A stretch of DNA of 20,702 bases from NCBI GenBank assembly GCA_050184225.1, contig JBFXAN010000114.1:1-20702 (forward strand), in the 5' to 3' direction. The position numbers and the translations under genes were made by a program. Positions 6,856-13,723 of the stretch are shown here, one piece after another. A model generated the notes under the pieces. That model searched no databases. It saw nothing but the letters and a program-made list of their open reading frames with translations, and was not told the DNA's origin. The stretch is from JBFXAN01 sp050184225 (GTDB lineage: Bacteria; Chloroflexota; Dehalococcoidia; CAUJGQ01). How positions within the stretch are numbered: position 1 is the stretch's first letter; every line of letters begins with the position of its first letter.

Positions 6856-7524
6856 TCAGGCGGACGATGAATCGGTGAGCGCATCTCGATAGACGCGCGA
6901 GAGCGCGAACAGCACGGGAAACAGGGCGAGCCAGCTGAATTGAGCGAGCGTCGTGTCGATTCGCGCCAGGACAGCGGAGACCAGGAAGACGGTCATCACG
7001 CAGATGCCACGGAGGAGATGATAGCGGGCGAGTTCGCGCGTGACGCCGCTCACCAGCAACCGGCGCCGGTTACTGACGTACCACCACTCCACCGTCGAGA
7101 GCAGTGATGTTGCCGCCATTGCGAGGGCATAGAACACAATGGCAAATGGTTGATCGCGGTACTCGCCCATCACATCCGTGGGGAAGGGGAGAAATGAGAT
7201 CGAGAAGAGAAAGGCGACATTGATCCACATCAGCCAGGCATCATGCGTCCGGATCAGGCGGAACATGCGATGGTGAACGATCCAGTAATTCGCGATGACG
7301 AAGTACGACACCGCATAACTGAACAGTGCCGGCCACTGGTCCAGGATGTCGCGTCGCAACTCGCCGGCGGCCACCGTATCCGGCGACGGCAGGTCAAATT
7401 GCAGCACCATCAGCGTCATCGCGAACGCGAAGATGCCATCGCTGAGACTGATAATACGGTCGTTGGTCGGATCGTCATCGGCGGTGGACGGAGAACCCTC
7501 CATCCGCTGGGCGGCATCCGCCAT
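6856..7524 (-). CDS. TMEM175-family (DUF1211) potassium channel-like membrane protein
   Basis: The 222-residue product begins with a polar 22-residue segment, then RIISLSDGIFAFAMTLMV; SDGIFAFA (28-35) is the hallmark of the first helix of the TMEM175 family, in which bacterial members are K+-selective channels built from 6-helix units. About six hydrophobic segments follow. I chose the ATG at 7522-7524 because GGGAGA lies about 8 bases upstream; an in-frame ATG at 7537-7539 has no ribosome-binding site. It is divergent from the patatin gene and 84 bases upstream of the selenoprotein gene. A second potassium-related gene within 5 kb of kdp is suggestive of clustering, though not proof of co-regulation. 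Confidence 0.88.
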   Translation of the reverse strand: MADAAQRMEGSPSTADDDPTNDRIISLSDGIFAFAMTLMVLQFDLPSPDTVAAGELRRDILDQWPALFSYAVSYFVIANYWIVHHRMFRLIRTHDAWLMWINVAFLFSISFLPFPTDVMGEYRDQPFAIVFYALAMAATSLLSTVEWWYVSNRRRLLVSGVTRELARYHLLRGICVMTVFLVSAVLARIDTTLAQFSWLALFPVLFALSRVYRDALTDSSSA

Positions 7525-7693
7525 GACGGCTTCTCCCATAGGTCATGATCGTGGCCTGAACCGTATCACGGTAGAAACCGGGAGCGCGGTGAACAATCGT
7601 CATGCGACGGAGCGCCCGCGTTGCGTATCGCCTGGTGCGTAGTCCAGCATAGTGCACGATGCGGCAGTCAGCAGAGAAAGCGGGTGAGAGACG

Positions 7694-8578
7694 ATGACGC
7701 GGGCACTGGTATTGGGCGGCGGTGGTGTGGTGGGCATCGCCTGGGAGACGGGCGTGCTCAAGGGACTGCGGGACGGCGGGGTTGACCCGGCGACGGCAGA
7801 CCTGATCGTCGGCACCTCGGCCGGCTCAATCGTCGGGACGCAGGTTCGCGGCGGCCGATCGTTGGACGATCTCTACGCCGAGCAGACGGCGCCATCCGAT
7901 GGGCAGGTGGAGCAGGCGGCCGGCCAGGACATCGAGAAGTTGATGGCGATCTTCGCGCGATGGGCGCAGGCCGCCGAGATGACGGAGGAGATCTGCGCCG
8001 AGATCGGCGCGCAGGCACTCCAGGCGAAGACCGCGCCGGAAGAGGATTGGCTGCAGGCGATCGGCGCGCGCCTGCCCGATCCGACGGCGTGGCCGGACGG
8101 AACGCTCGTCGTCACGGCAGTGGACGCGGAGAGCGGCGCCTTCCGCACATGGGACCGGACATCCGGCGTGGCACTGACGGCGGCGGTCGCGTCGAGTTGC
8201 ACTGTGCCGGGGATGTTCCCACCGGTGACGATCGAGGGCCGGCGCTACATCGACGGCGGCGTGCGCTCCGGTACGAACGCGGACCTCGCCCGTGGTCACG
8301 ACGCCGTCGTGCTCATCGCGCCGATCGGCGGCTCGGCGGCGGGGATCGGCGCCGTCGCCCGCCGGCAGCTCGATGCGGAGGTCGAAGGGCTGCGCGCCGC
8401 CGGTAGCACCGTCGAGGTGATCCTGCCCGACGCGCAGGCGCAGGAGGCGTTTGGCCCCAACCTGATGGACCCCGCCCGGCGCGGCGCCGCGGCGGAGGCC
8501 GGACTGCGCCAGGGCAGTGAGGCAGCGGCGCGGCTCGCGTCACTCTGGCAATCGACCGCCGGCAGCGCCGCGTCGTGA
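7694..8578 (+). CDS. Patatin-like phospholipase (serine acyl hydrolase)
   Basis: Patatin-like enzymes hydrolyse ester bonds of membrane lipids with a Ser-Asp dyad. The 294-residue product shows the oxyanion-hole glycine run LGGGGVVG at 7-14, the nucleophile elbow GTSAGS with Ser42, and the catalytic DGG with Asp187 (RYIDGGVRSG). No signal peptide is visible, so it is probably cytoplasmic. The ATG is preceded by a weak GTGAGAG purine stretch. Its stop overlaps the next gene's GTG start as GTGA (8575-8578). The 154-base region upstream (7540-7693), shared with the divergent channel gene, shows no further ORF or clear promoter. The physiological substrate cannot be told. Confidence 0.93.
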   Translation: MTRALVLGGGGVVGIAWETGVLKGLRDGGVDPATADLIVGTSAGSIVGTQVRGGRSLDDLYAEQTAPSDGQVEQAAGQDIEKLMAIFARWAQAAEMTEEICAEIGAQALQAKTAPEEDWLQAIGARLPDPTAWPDGTLVVTAVDAESGAFRTWDRTSGVALTAAVASSCTVPGMFPPVTIEGRRYIDGGVRSGTNADLARGHDAVVLIAPIGGSAAGIGAVARRQLDAEVEGLRAAGSTVEVILPDAQAQEAFGPNLMDPARRGAAAEAGLRQGSEAAARLASLWQSTAGSAAS

Positions 8579-9372
8579 GCGGGGCGCCGATCGCGGTCGT
8601 CGTCCCCGTCGATGGCGAGTTCGAGCCATACCGGGCGATCCTGCCCAGCCTGCAACGGCGCGACGACAGCGGACCGTGGGAGGTCTACGAAGGTCGTTCG
8701 GCGGATCGGCGGATGCTCCTCGTGATCTCGGGCGCCGGTCCCGTCAACGCCGCCGCCGCCACCGAACGGCTGATCGCCCGCTACGAGCCGGCGGCCGTGC
8801 TGCACGGCGGCTCGGCGGGCGCGCACAACCCCGACCTCCTGCCCGGCGACGTGGTGATCGGGTCGCGCTACGTGATCCACACCTCGCGCTCGGTGCGGGC
8901 GGCGCGCGTCGCCCGCGGCCTCAATCCCTCCCTGATCCGCTACCGGCAGGACGGCTCGTACCTCAGCTATCCGCATATCGACGCCGACCCGCGCCTGCTT
9001 GCCCTGGCCGAGCGGGTCGCCCGCGCCGAGCTCGAACGGATCGGTAACTGGCAGGCGCCCGGCTGGCCTCCGGCCGTGCCCCGCCGCCCGGGTCTGGTGG
9101 TGTCCGGCGTCGTCGCCTCGGCGGACGCCTGGACGATCGACGAAGCCGAGCTCCGCGCGCTGCACGAGGACTTCGGCGCTGAGTGTGAGGACATGGAGAG
9201 CGCCTACGTGGCCCAGGTCTGCGCGCTCCACCGGCTGCCGTTCGTCGCCGTGCGCGTGATGTCGGACAACGAGGCGGCGCAGCAACTCACCGCCGAGGAT
9301 GTACCACCGGCAATCGCCGCCGCCGGCGAACGGGCAGCGACGATCATCGTGGCGCTGGCAGGCGCGATCTGA
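8575..9372 (+). CDS. Nucleoside phosphorylase-superfamily protein, MTA/SAH nucleosidase-like
   Basis: The 265-residue product has the PNP/UDP fold pattern of 5'-methylthioadenosine/S-adenosylhomocysteine nucleosidases: IAVVVPVDGEFEPY at the start, ISGAGPVNAAAATERLI, HGGSAGAHN with PGDVVIGSRYV, a base/ribose-binding ECEDMES (203-209, Glu208 equivalent to the ribose-contacting Glu) and RVMSDNEA with Asp231 at the proton-donor position. It is somewhat longer than MTAN (about 230) because of a linker around 105-165. The start is GTG, overlapping the patatin stop; the pair is thus co-translated. The role could be adenine salvage from MTA/SAH, or hydrolysis of another nucleoside; specificity is not certain. 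Confidence 0.85.
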   Translation: MSGAPIAVVVPVDGEFEPYRAILPSLQRRDDSGPWEVYEGRSADRRMLLVISGAGPVNAAAATERLIARYEPAAVLHGGSAGAHNPDLLPGDVVIGSRYVIHTSRSVRAARVARGLNPSLIRYRQDGSYLSYPHIDADPRLLALAERVARAELERIGNWQAPGWPPAVPRRPGLVVSGVVASADAWTIDEAELRALHEDFGAECEDMESAYVAQVCALHRLPFVAVRVMSDNEAAQQLTAEDVPPAIAAAGERAATIIVALAGAI

Positions 9373-9391
9373 AGACATAGACCAACCGCAC

Positions 9392-9465
9392 TGTCATCCT
9401 GAGCGAAGCGAAGGATCTCCGCGGTTCCTTGCGTCCGAGATCCTTCGCTGGCGCTCAGGATGACA
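9392..9465. repeat. Long imperfect palindrome of the TGTCATCCTGAG type between convergent genes
   Basis: Arms 9392-9419 and 9437-9465 are inverted copies: 14 paired bases, a small internal mismatch (AAG against CCAG), then 11 paired bases, around a 17-base loop. The outer sequence TGTCATCCTGAGCG is a dispersed bacterial repeat I recognise from many environmental genomes. It fills the space between the plus-strand nucleosidase-like gene (ends 9372) and the minus-strand cyclodeaminase gene (stop 9466-9468 touches the repeat), so it could serve as a two-way terminator or roadblock. There is no T-run for classical termination. Confidence 0.85.
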
Positions 9466-10464
9466 TCATTGGCGGGCGCCGCCCAGCTCAACCCAGGTGC
9501 CGGCGTTCTGCTTTTGCGCCTTCGCGTAGATGTGACGGGCGGCGGCGACATCTTCGATCGCGAGGCCGAGCGACTTGAACAGGGTGATCTCGTCCGGCGC
9601 GGTCCGTCCCGTCGCGGTTCCTAAGAGCAACTCTCCCAGCTCGGCCTGGATATGGCCGTCGTCGATCGCGCCCTCGCGCTTGGGAATGAGGAAATCTCCC
9701 GCTTCATTCACCGTCGATTCGCGCCGGTCCACGTAGAGGCGGGCGCGGGCGACAGCGGCCGTGTCCAGCTCGCGGGCGGTGGCGGTGGCGGAGCCGGCGG
9801 CGTTGATGTGGGCGCCGGGCGCGATCCAATCCCCCAGCAGCACGGGATCCGGCGATGCGGTCGTGGTGCAAATCAGGTCGGCGCCCTCGACCGCGGCACG
9901 CGCGGTGCCAACCGGCTCGACTGGAAGGTTATGCCGGCGGGCGGCGGACTCCGCAAAGGCGCGGGCACGCTCCGGCGTGCGGCTCCAAACGCGCACGCGG
10001 CCGACCGGCCGCACGGCCAGCATCGCATCGAGGTGAGTGCGCGCCTGCACCCCGGAGCCGAGCAGGGCGAGTTCGGCGGCGTCATCACGGGCGAGCAGGC
10101 GGGTGGCGACACCGCTGACAGCGGCGGTGCGGATCGCTGTGATCTCGCTGGCATCCATGATCGCCAGAGGCTGGCCGTGCTCAGTGTCAAAGAGCATGAC
10201 GACGCCGGGATGGGAATCATAGTCAGTGCCGGCGTTGCCGGGAAAGACCGCGATCACCTTCAGGCCAAGCGCGGCGGGAGCGCCGAGATAGGCGGGCATC
10301 AGGACAAGCACATTCGCCGGGTCCGGCAGGCGCATGACGGGACGCAGCGGCAGGATGACGTCGCCACGGGCCAGCGTCTTCAGTGCCTCGGCCATGACCT
10401 CGATACACTCCGCCATCGGCAGCAGCGCGCGTACTTCTTCCTGGTTGACGATCAAGACCTGCAT
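9466..10464 (-). CDS. Ornithine cyclodeaminase / mu-crystallin family dehydrogenase
   Basis: The 332-residue product matches the OCD/mu-crystallin family in length and motifs: an N-terminal substrate part with MAECIEVMAEALKTLARGD and RPVMRLP, a conserved GLKVIAVFPGN and DASEITAIRTAAVSGVAT, then the NAD(P)-binding Rossmann start LALLGSGVQARTHLDAM and the DLICTTTASPDPVL segment. Family members include ornithine cyclodeaminase, ketimine reductase and alanine dehydrogenase, so the exact reaction is open. The ATG at 10462-10464 is chosen because the open frame upstream is low-complexity and lies over the divergent esterase gene. The stop codon directly abuts the palindromic repeat. Confidence 0.93.
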   Translation of the reverse strand: MQVLIVNQEEVRALLPMAECIEVMAEALKTLARGDVILPLRPVMRLPDPANVLVLMPAYLGAPAALGLKVIAVFPGNAGTDYDSHPGVVMLFDTEHGQPLAIMDASEITAIRTAAVSGVATRLLARDDAAELALLGSGVQARTHLDAMLAVRPVGRVRVWSRTPERARAFAESAARRHNLPVEPVGTARAAVEGADLICTTTASPDPVLLGDWIAPGAHINAAGSATATARELDTAAVARARLYVDRRESTVNEAGDFLIPKREGAIDDGHIQAELGELLLGTATGRTAPDEITLFKSLGLAIEDVAAARHIYAKAQKQNAGTWVELGGARQ

Positions 10465-10479
10465 GGCTCGCTCCGCTCG

Positions 10480-10511
10480 CGGCAATCGGCAGTGGGCAGT
10501 GGGGCGGTTGG
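10480..10511. repeat. Short GGCAGTG tandem in the divergent intergenic region
   Basis: GGCAGTG occurs twice in tandem at 10488-10501 within a G-rich stretch starting GGCAATCGGCAG. It lies in the 147-base gap between the cyclodeaminase and esterase start codons, which must hold two promoters. It resembles a fragment of dispersed (A)GTCGGCAGT-type repeats. Nothing else stands out in this gap apart from TACACT at 10562-10567, a possible but weak -10 box for the esterase. Confidence 0.3.
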
Positions 10512-10611
10512 GGAAACTGTAGCGCGTGGTGTGATGAGTGGCGAGGGTGCAACGCAGGGCGTACACTCCCTGGCGTCGTTGGTTGGCAGTGACCTTACGG
10601 GAGGTAGAGCG

Positions 10612-11520
10612 ATGGCGAGCCAGGAATTTTACGCGGTTTTGGAGCAGTTGCGGGCACGACCGATCGCATCGGAGGATGGCGGGGTCGAAGAGACGCGCGC
10701 CGGGTTTGAGTCGATGGCGCAGCCCGTTCCGGATGACGTCACCGTCGAATCGGTCGATGCCAACGGCGTGCCGGCCGAGTGGGTGGTGCCACCCGATGCA
10801 GTAGACGGCCGAGTGATCCTGTATCTCCATGGCGGCGGCTACGTGATCGGCTCGCTCAACACCCATCGCGCGCTGGTCGCGGCGATCGCTCGGAGTGCGG
10901 TCGCCCGGGCGCTGTCGCTCGACTATCGCCTGGCGCCGGAGCATCCCTTCCCGGCAGCGGTCGATGACGCCGTCGCCGGGTATCGCTGGTTGCTGGCGCA
11001 CGGCGTGCGGCCGGAACAGACCGTGATCGCCGGTGACTCCGCCGGCGGCGGCCTCACGATCGCCACCCTGATCGCGCTGCGCGCCGCCGGCGAGCCGCTG
11101 CCGGCGGCGGGCGTCTGCCTGTCGCCATGGGTGGACCTCGAAGGCATCGGCGACTCGATGACAGCCAAGGCGGACGCGGACCCGATCGTCCAGAAGGGGC
11201 CGCTCCAACAGATGGCGGAAAGGTATCTCGCCGGCGCCGACCCGCGCACGCCGCTGGCAGCGCCACTCTATGCGGAGCTGCAGGGTCTGCCGCCGCTGCT
11301 AATCCAGGTCGGCACCAGCGAGACGCTGCTCGATGACTCCACCCGCATCACCGAGCGGGCGCGGGCGGCGGGGGTCGAGGTGACGCTGGAGCCGTGGGAG
11401 GAGATGATCCACGTCTGGCAATTGTTCGGTCCAGCGATGCCGGAGGCGCAGCAGGCGGTCGAGCGGATCGGCGAATACATCCGGCAGCAGACTGGCCAAC
11501 TGAGCGCAACGGCCGGATAG
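10612..11520 (+). CDS. Alpha/beta hydrolase of the hormone-sensitive lipase family (esterase)
   Basis: The 302-residue product is a typical bacterial HSL-family carboxylesterase. It has the oxyanion-hole motif HGGGY at 73-77 followed by VIGS, LDYRLAPEHPFPAA, the nucleophile elbow GDSAGG with Ser143, an acidic residue at Glu237 in GTSETLLDDS aligned with the catalytic Asp/Glu, and His267 in MIHVWQLF. All triad positions are therefore present. The ATG has GGGAGG 8 bases upstream, which settles the start against the much longer open frame to the left. No signal peptide is visible. It is divergent from the cyclodeaminase gene. Substrate cannot be predicted from sequence alone; short-chain acyl esters are usual for the family. 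Confidence 0.95.
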   Translation: MASQEFYAVLEQLRARPIASEDGGVEETRAGFESMAQPVPDDVTVESVDANGVPAEWVVPPDAVDGRVILYLHGGGYVIGSLNTHRALVAAIARSAVARALSLDYRLAPEHPFPAAVDDAVAGYRWLLAHGVRPEQTVIAGDSAGGGLTIATLIALRAAGEPLPAAGVCLSPWVDLEGIGDSMTAKADADPIVQKGPLQQMAERYLAGADPRTPLAAPLYAELQGLPPLLIQVGTSETLLDDSTRITERARAAGVEVTLEPWEEMIHVWQLFGPAMPEAQQAVERIGEYIRQQTGQLSATAG

Positions 11521-11653
11521 CGCCGCACTCCGTCCAGCGGCCGCGTGAAGTTTCCATGTGGTGGCGCCGGTCCTGGTCGCCGCTCTGCCTCCTGGTGCGC
11601 GGGATCACATCGGCCGATCGCGGATTCGGAAACAGACGAGACAACCAGCCGTT

Positions 11654-11720
11654 ATCCGGGTGCATCGATGCCATGAACGATACACATGGGCAGCCGCCGT
11701 TCGGCTGCCTCCGCCCGGAT
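11654..11720 (+). promoter_or_regulatory. Structured 5' leader of the exported-protein gene
   Basis: ATCCGGG (11654-11660) pairs with CCCGGAT (11714-11720), closing a region that contains the palindrome GCATCGATGC and a perfect 8-bp hairpin GGCAGCCG (11689-11696) / CGGCTGCC (11702-11709) with loop CCGTT. The Shine-Dalgarno GGAGG follows directly at 11721-11725. Such a fold could tune ribosome access, for example with temperature or a ligand. I do not recognise it as a known riboswitch class. The rest of the 11521-11730 gap shows no gene. Confidence 0.35.
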
Positions 11721-11730
11721 GGAGGCTGGT

Positions 11731-12516
11731 ATGAAAGGAACCCATGGTCTGCGCCTGACACGTGGCTCAATCCTCGTCATTGCGCTCATCGCCGCGCTCG
11801 CTTCGTTCATCTTGATGGTGCGTCCGGCAGATGCCCAGGAACCGACCGAGGATGGCTGCGACCCGAACGAGCCGATCGCCTGTCTGCCGTTGCCGGAGGA
11901 AGCAGCAGGCAGCGACGCCGAGGCGCCCACCATCGCCACCCCGCGCGTTCCGGCGCCACCGATGCCCTGCCCGCCGGTCGTGTTCGGCGTAGCGGAGGCA
12001 CGCATCGCCGCGCCGGTGCCGCCGTCACAACCCTGCGATCGGCGGGGCGTGATCGCGACGGTCAACTACGCCAACGCCCTCTACGCGCGGGCACTGCGTT
12101 CGCTCGACGCGCGGGACCTGCCGAACGCCTGGACCGGCGAGGCCCTGAATGAGGTTCGCGGATACGTCGCCGTCCTGCGATCGACCGGACGCTATGGCAC
12201 ACCGGAGCTTCGCTCGATCGCACTCGAGGAACTGCGGCTGGACGGATCGCGCGCGCATGTGCGCACGTTGGAGAACTGGCTGTATCAGGAGCGGGCATCG
12301 TTGACCGGACGGGTGCTCGTCGAGGAAAACCAGTGGGTGATCAACGAGTACGACCTCGTCCGACGGGGCGGTTCGTGGTTCGTGTCGCGGAACGTGGTCA
12401 CGCGCGCGCCGGCACCGCTCCCGCCACCCCAACCGGTTCCGCCATCGATGCCGTGTATCCTGATCTTCCCGCCGCCGCCGGGATGTGACATCGGCCGGCC
12501 GGAGCCAGCCCGTTGA
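11731..12516 (+). CDS. Exported protein with a proline-rich linker and a possible IMS/NTF2-like domain
   Basis: The 261-residue product starts with a signal peptide: MKGTHGLRLTRG, a hydrophobic core (IALIAALASFILMV) and a likely cleavage after PADA at residue 35. A Pro/Ala/Cys-rich linker follows (to about 110). Residues about 120-230 (NYANALYARALRSLDARDL to NEYDLVRRGGSWFVSRNV) resemble the plant ARC6-type IMS or NTF2-like domains found at the end of bacterial stress or SH3-type exported proteins; this is a weak match by eye. The C-terminus is again proline-rich with two Cys (PCILIFPPPPGCD). The ATG is chosen for GGAGG 5 bases upstream; the longer frame to 11686 lacks one. Function unknown. 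Confidence 0.75.
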   Translation: MKGTHGLRLTRGSILVIALIAALASFILMVRPADAQEPTEDGCDPNEPIACLPLPEEAAGSDAEAPTIATPRVPAPPMPCPPVVFGVAEARIAAPVPPSQPCDRRGVIATVNYANALYARALRSLDARDLPNAWTGEALNEVRGYVAVLRSTGRYGTPELRSIALEELRLDGSRAHVRTLENWLYQERASLTGRVLVEENQWVINEYDLVRRGGSWFVSRNVVTRAPAPLPPPQPVPPSMPCILIFPPPPGCDIGRPEPAR

Positions 12517-12707
12517 CCTCTCCGTGACAACGGACCGGCGGGACGACCACGCCGGCGAAGCGATCTCCGCCACAGTCACGAATCACGGCGCCGGCCAGCA
12601 CCAGGGTCGGCGCCGCGCACCTCGCAATGGTGCACCGATCGGTCGTGCTTCCGCTTGACGGTGCTGCCGTGTAGAACCTACGTGAGCATTCGTCTGGAGG
12701 CGGCAGG

Positions 12708-13643
12708 ATGGGCATCACCTTCGGCATTCATATCGGCCCGCAGAACATCGCAATCGAGGATCTGCGGCGGCTATGGACCTACGCGGATACGCACGGCTAT
12801 CAATGGATCTCGGTCTGGGACCACTTTTACGAGGCGCCACCGGTGGACAGCGCCGCGCCGCACTTCGAGGCGCTGACGCTGATGTCCGCGATCGCCTGTG
12901 AGACCACCAACGTCCGCATCGGCTGTCTCGTCTTCTGCATGGCCTATCGCAATCCGGCCGTGCTCACCAAGTCACTGGTCTGCATCGACCACCTCAGCGG
13001 CGGCCGGCTGGAGATCGGCCTCGGCGCGGGCTGGCACCAACCGGAGCACAACGCCTACGGCATCCCCTTCCTGCCGCCGAAGCAGCGGCTCGACATGCTC
13101 GAAGAGGGCACGATCGCGATCAAGAGCTTGCTCGCCAACGAGGTGACCGACCACCACGGCGAGTACTTCAACTTCACCAACGCGCGGATGAACCCCAAAC
13201 CGCTGCAGGCGCACGTGCCGATCTGGATCGGCGGACAGGGTGAGAAGCGAACGCTGCGGATCGCCGCCCGCCACGCCGACGGCTGGAACGTACCCTACAT
13301 CAGTCCGGAAACGTTCAAACACAAGTCCGAGGTGCTCGATCGCTGGTGCGAGAAGGAGGGCCGCGACCCGGCGACGATCAACCGTTCGCTCAACCTCTCC
13401 TTCAACATGGTCGCGCGCGATGCCGACGCCGATGCCGCCCTGAAGCGGATGAAGGAGATGTGGGGACCAGCCGCCGAGACACGCATGGGCGGCATGCTGG
13501 TCGGCGGCCCCTCTGCCGTCGCCGAACAGGTCGCCGCCTTCCGTGACGCCGGCGTCTCGCGGCTGAACATCGCCTTCCGGCCGCCGGTGGATTGGGAGGC
13601 ATACGAAGCGTTCACGACCGAGGTGATGCCGCAATTTGCGTGA
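12708..13643 (+). CDS. Luciferase-like (LLM class) F420- or flavin-dependent oxidoreductase
   Basis: The 311-residue product has the bacterial-luciferase TIM-barrel pattern in order: HIGPQNIAIEDLRRLWTYAD, the barrel strand YQWISVWDHFYE, TTNVRIGCLVFCMAYRNPA, the hallmark LSGGRLEIGLGAGWHQPEH near 98-116, PIWIGGQGEKRTLRIAARHADGWN-type substrate-site region, and a C-terminal helix pair. The SVWDHF and GLGAGWH segments are typical of F420-dependent members common in Actinobacteria and Chloroflexota; FMN use is possible. GGAGGCGG precedes the ATG by 5-9 bases. It is 191 bases downstream of the exported protein gene, a gap with only a short CCGGCG/CGCCGG hairpin (12535-12555) and a lone TTGACG at 12655. 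Substrate unknown. Confidence 0.94.
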   Translation: MGITFGIHIGPQNIAIEDLRRLWTYADTHGYQWISVWDHFYEAPPVDSAAPHFEALTLMSAIACETTNVRIGCLVFCMAYRNPAVLTKSLVCIDHLSGGRLEIGLGAGWHQPEHNAYGIPFLPPKQRLDMLEEGTIAIKSLLANEVTDHHGEYFNFTNARMNPKPLQAHVPIWIGGQGEKRTLRIAARHADGWNVPYISPETFKHKSEVLDRWCEKEGRDPATINRSLNLSFNMVARDADADAALKRMKEMWGPAAETRMGGMLVGGPSAVAEQVAAFRDAGVSRLNIAFRPPVDWEAYEAFTTEVMPQFA

Positions 13644-13723
13644 TGCACCTTCTCGACATCGGCTCAATCGATTCCTGACACTTGGTGATGCTGTCGGCAT
13701 GTCCGAGTGAAGAGGCAGATTCA

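Noticed and set aside
10488..10501. GGCAGTG tandem as a CRISPR or operator array
   Set aside because: Only two seven-base units without spacers; too short to support either. No CRISPR array or tRNA/rRNA gene was recognised anywhere in the window.
9652..10611. Long plus-strand N-terminal extension of the esterase frame (open from 9652)
   Set aside because: It lies opposite the well-supported cyclodeaminase gene and has a low-complexity Gly/Arg-rich translation; the esterase has its own ribosome-binding site at 10599-10604.
10465..11208. Minus-strand N-terminal extension of the cyclodeaminase frame
   Set aside because: It is the complement of the esterase coding region, resembles no family, and the family start matches the ATG at 10464.
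12535..12555. CCGGCG/CGCCGG hairpin after the exported-protein gene as a terminator
   Set aside because: Only six pairs, nine-base loop and no T-run; expected by chance in such GC-rich sequence.
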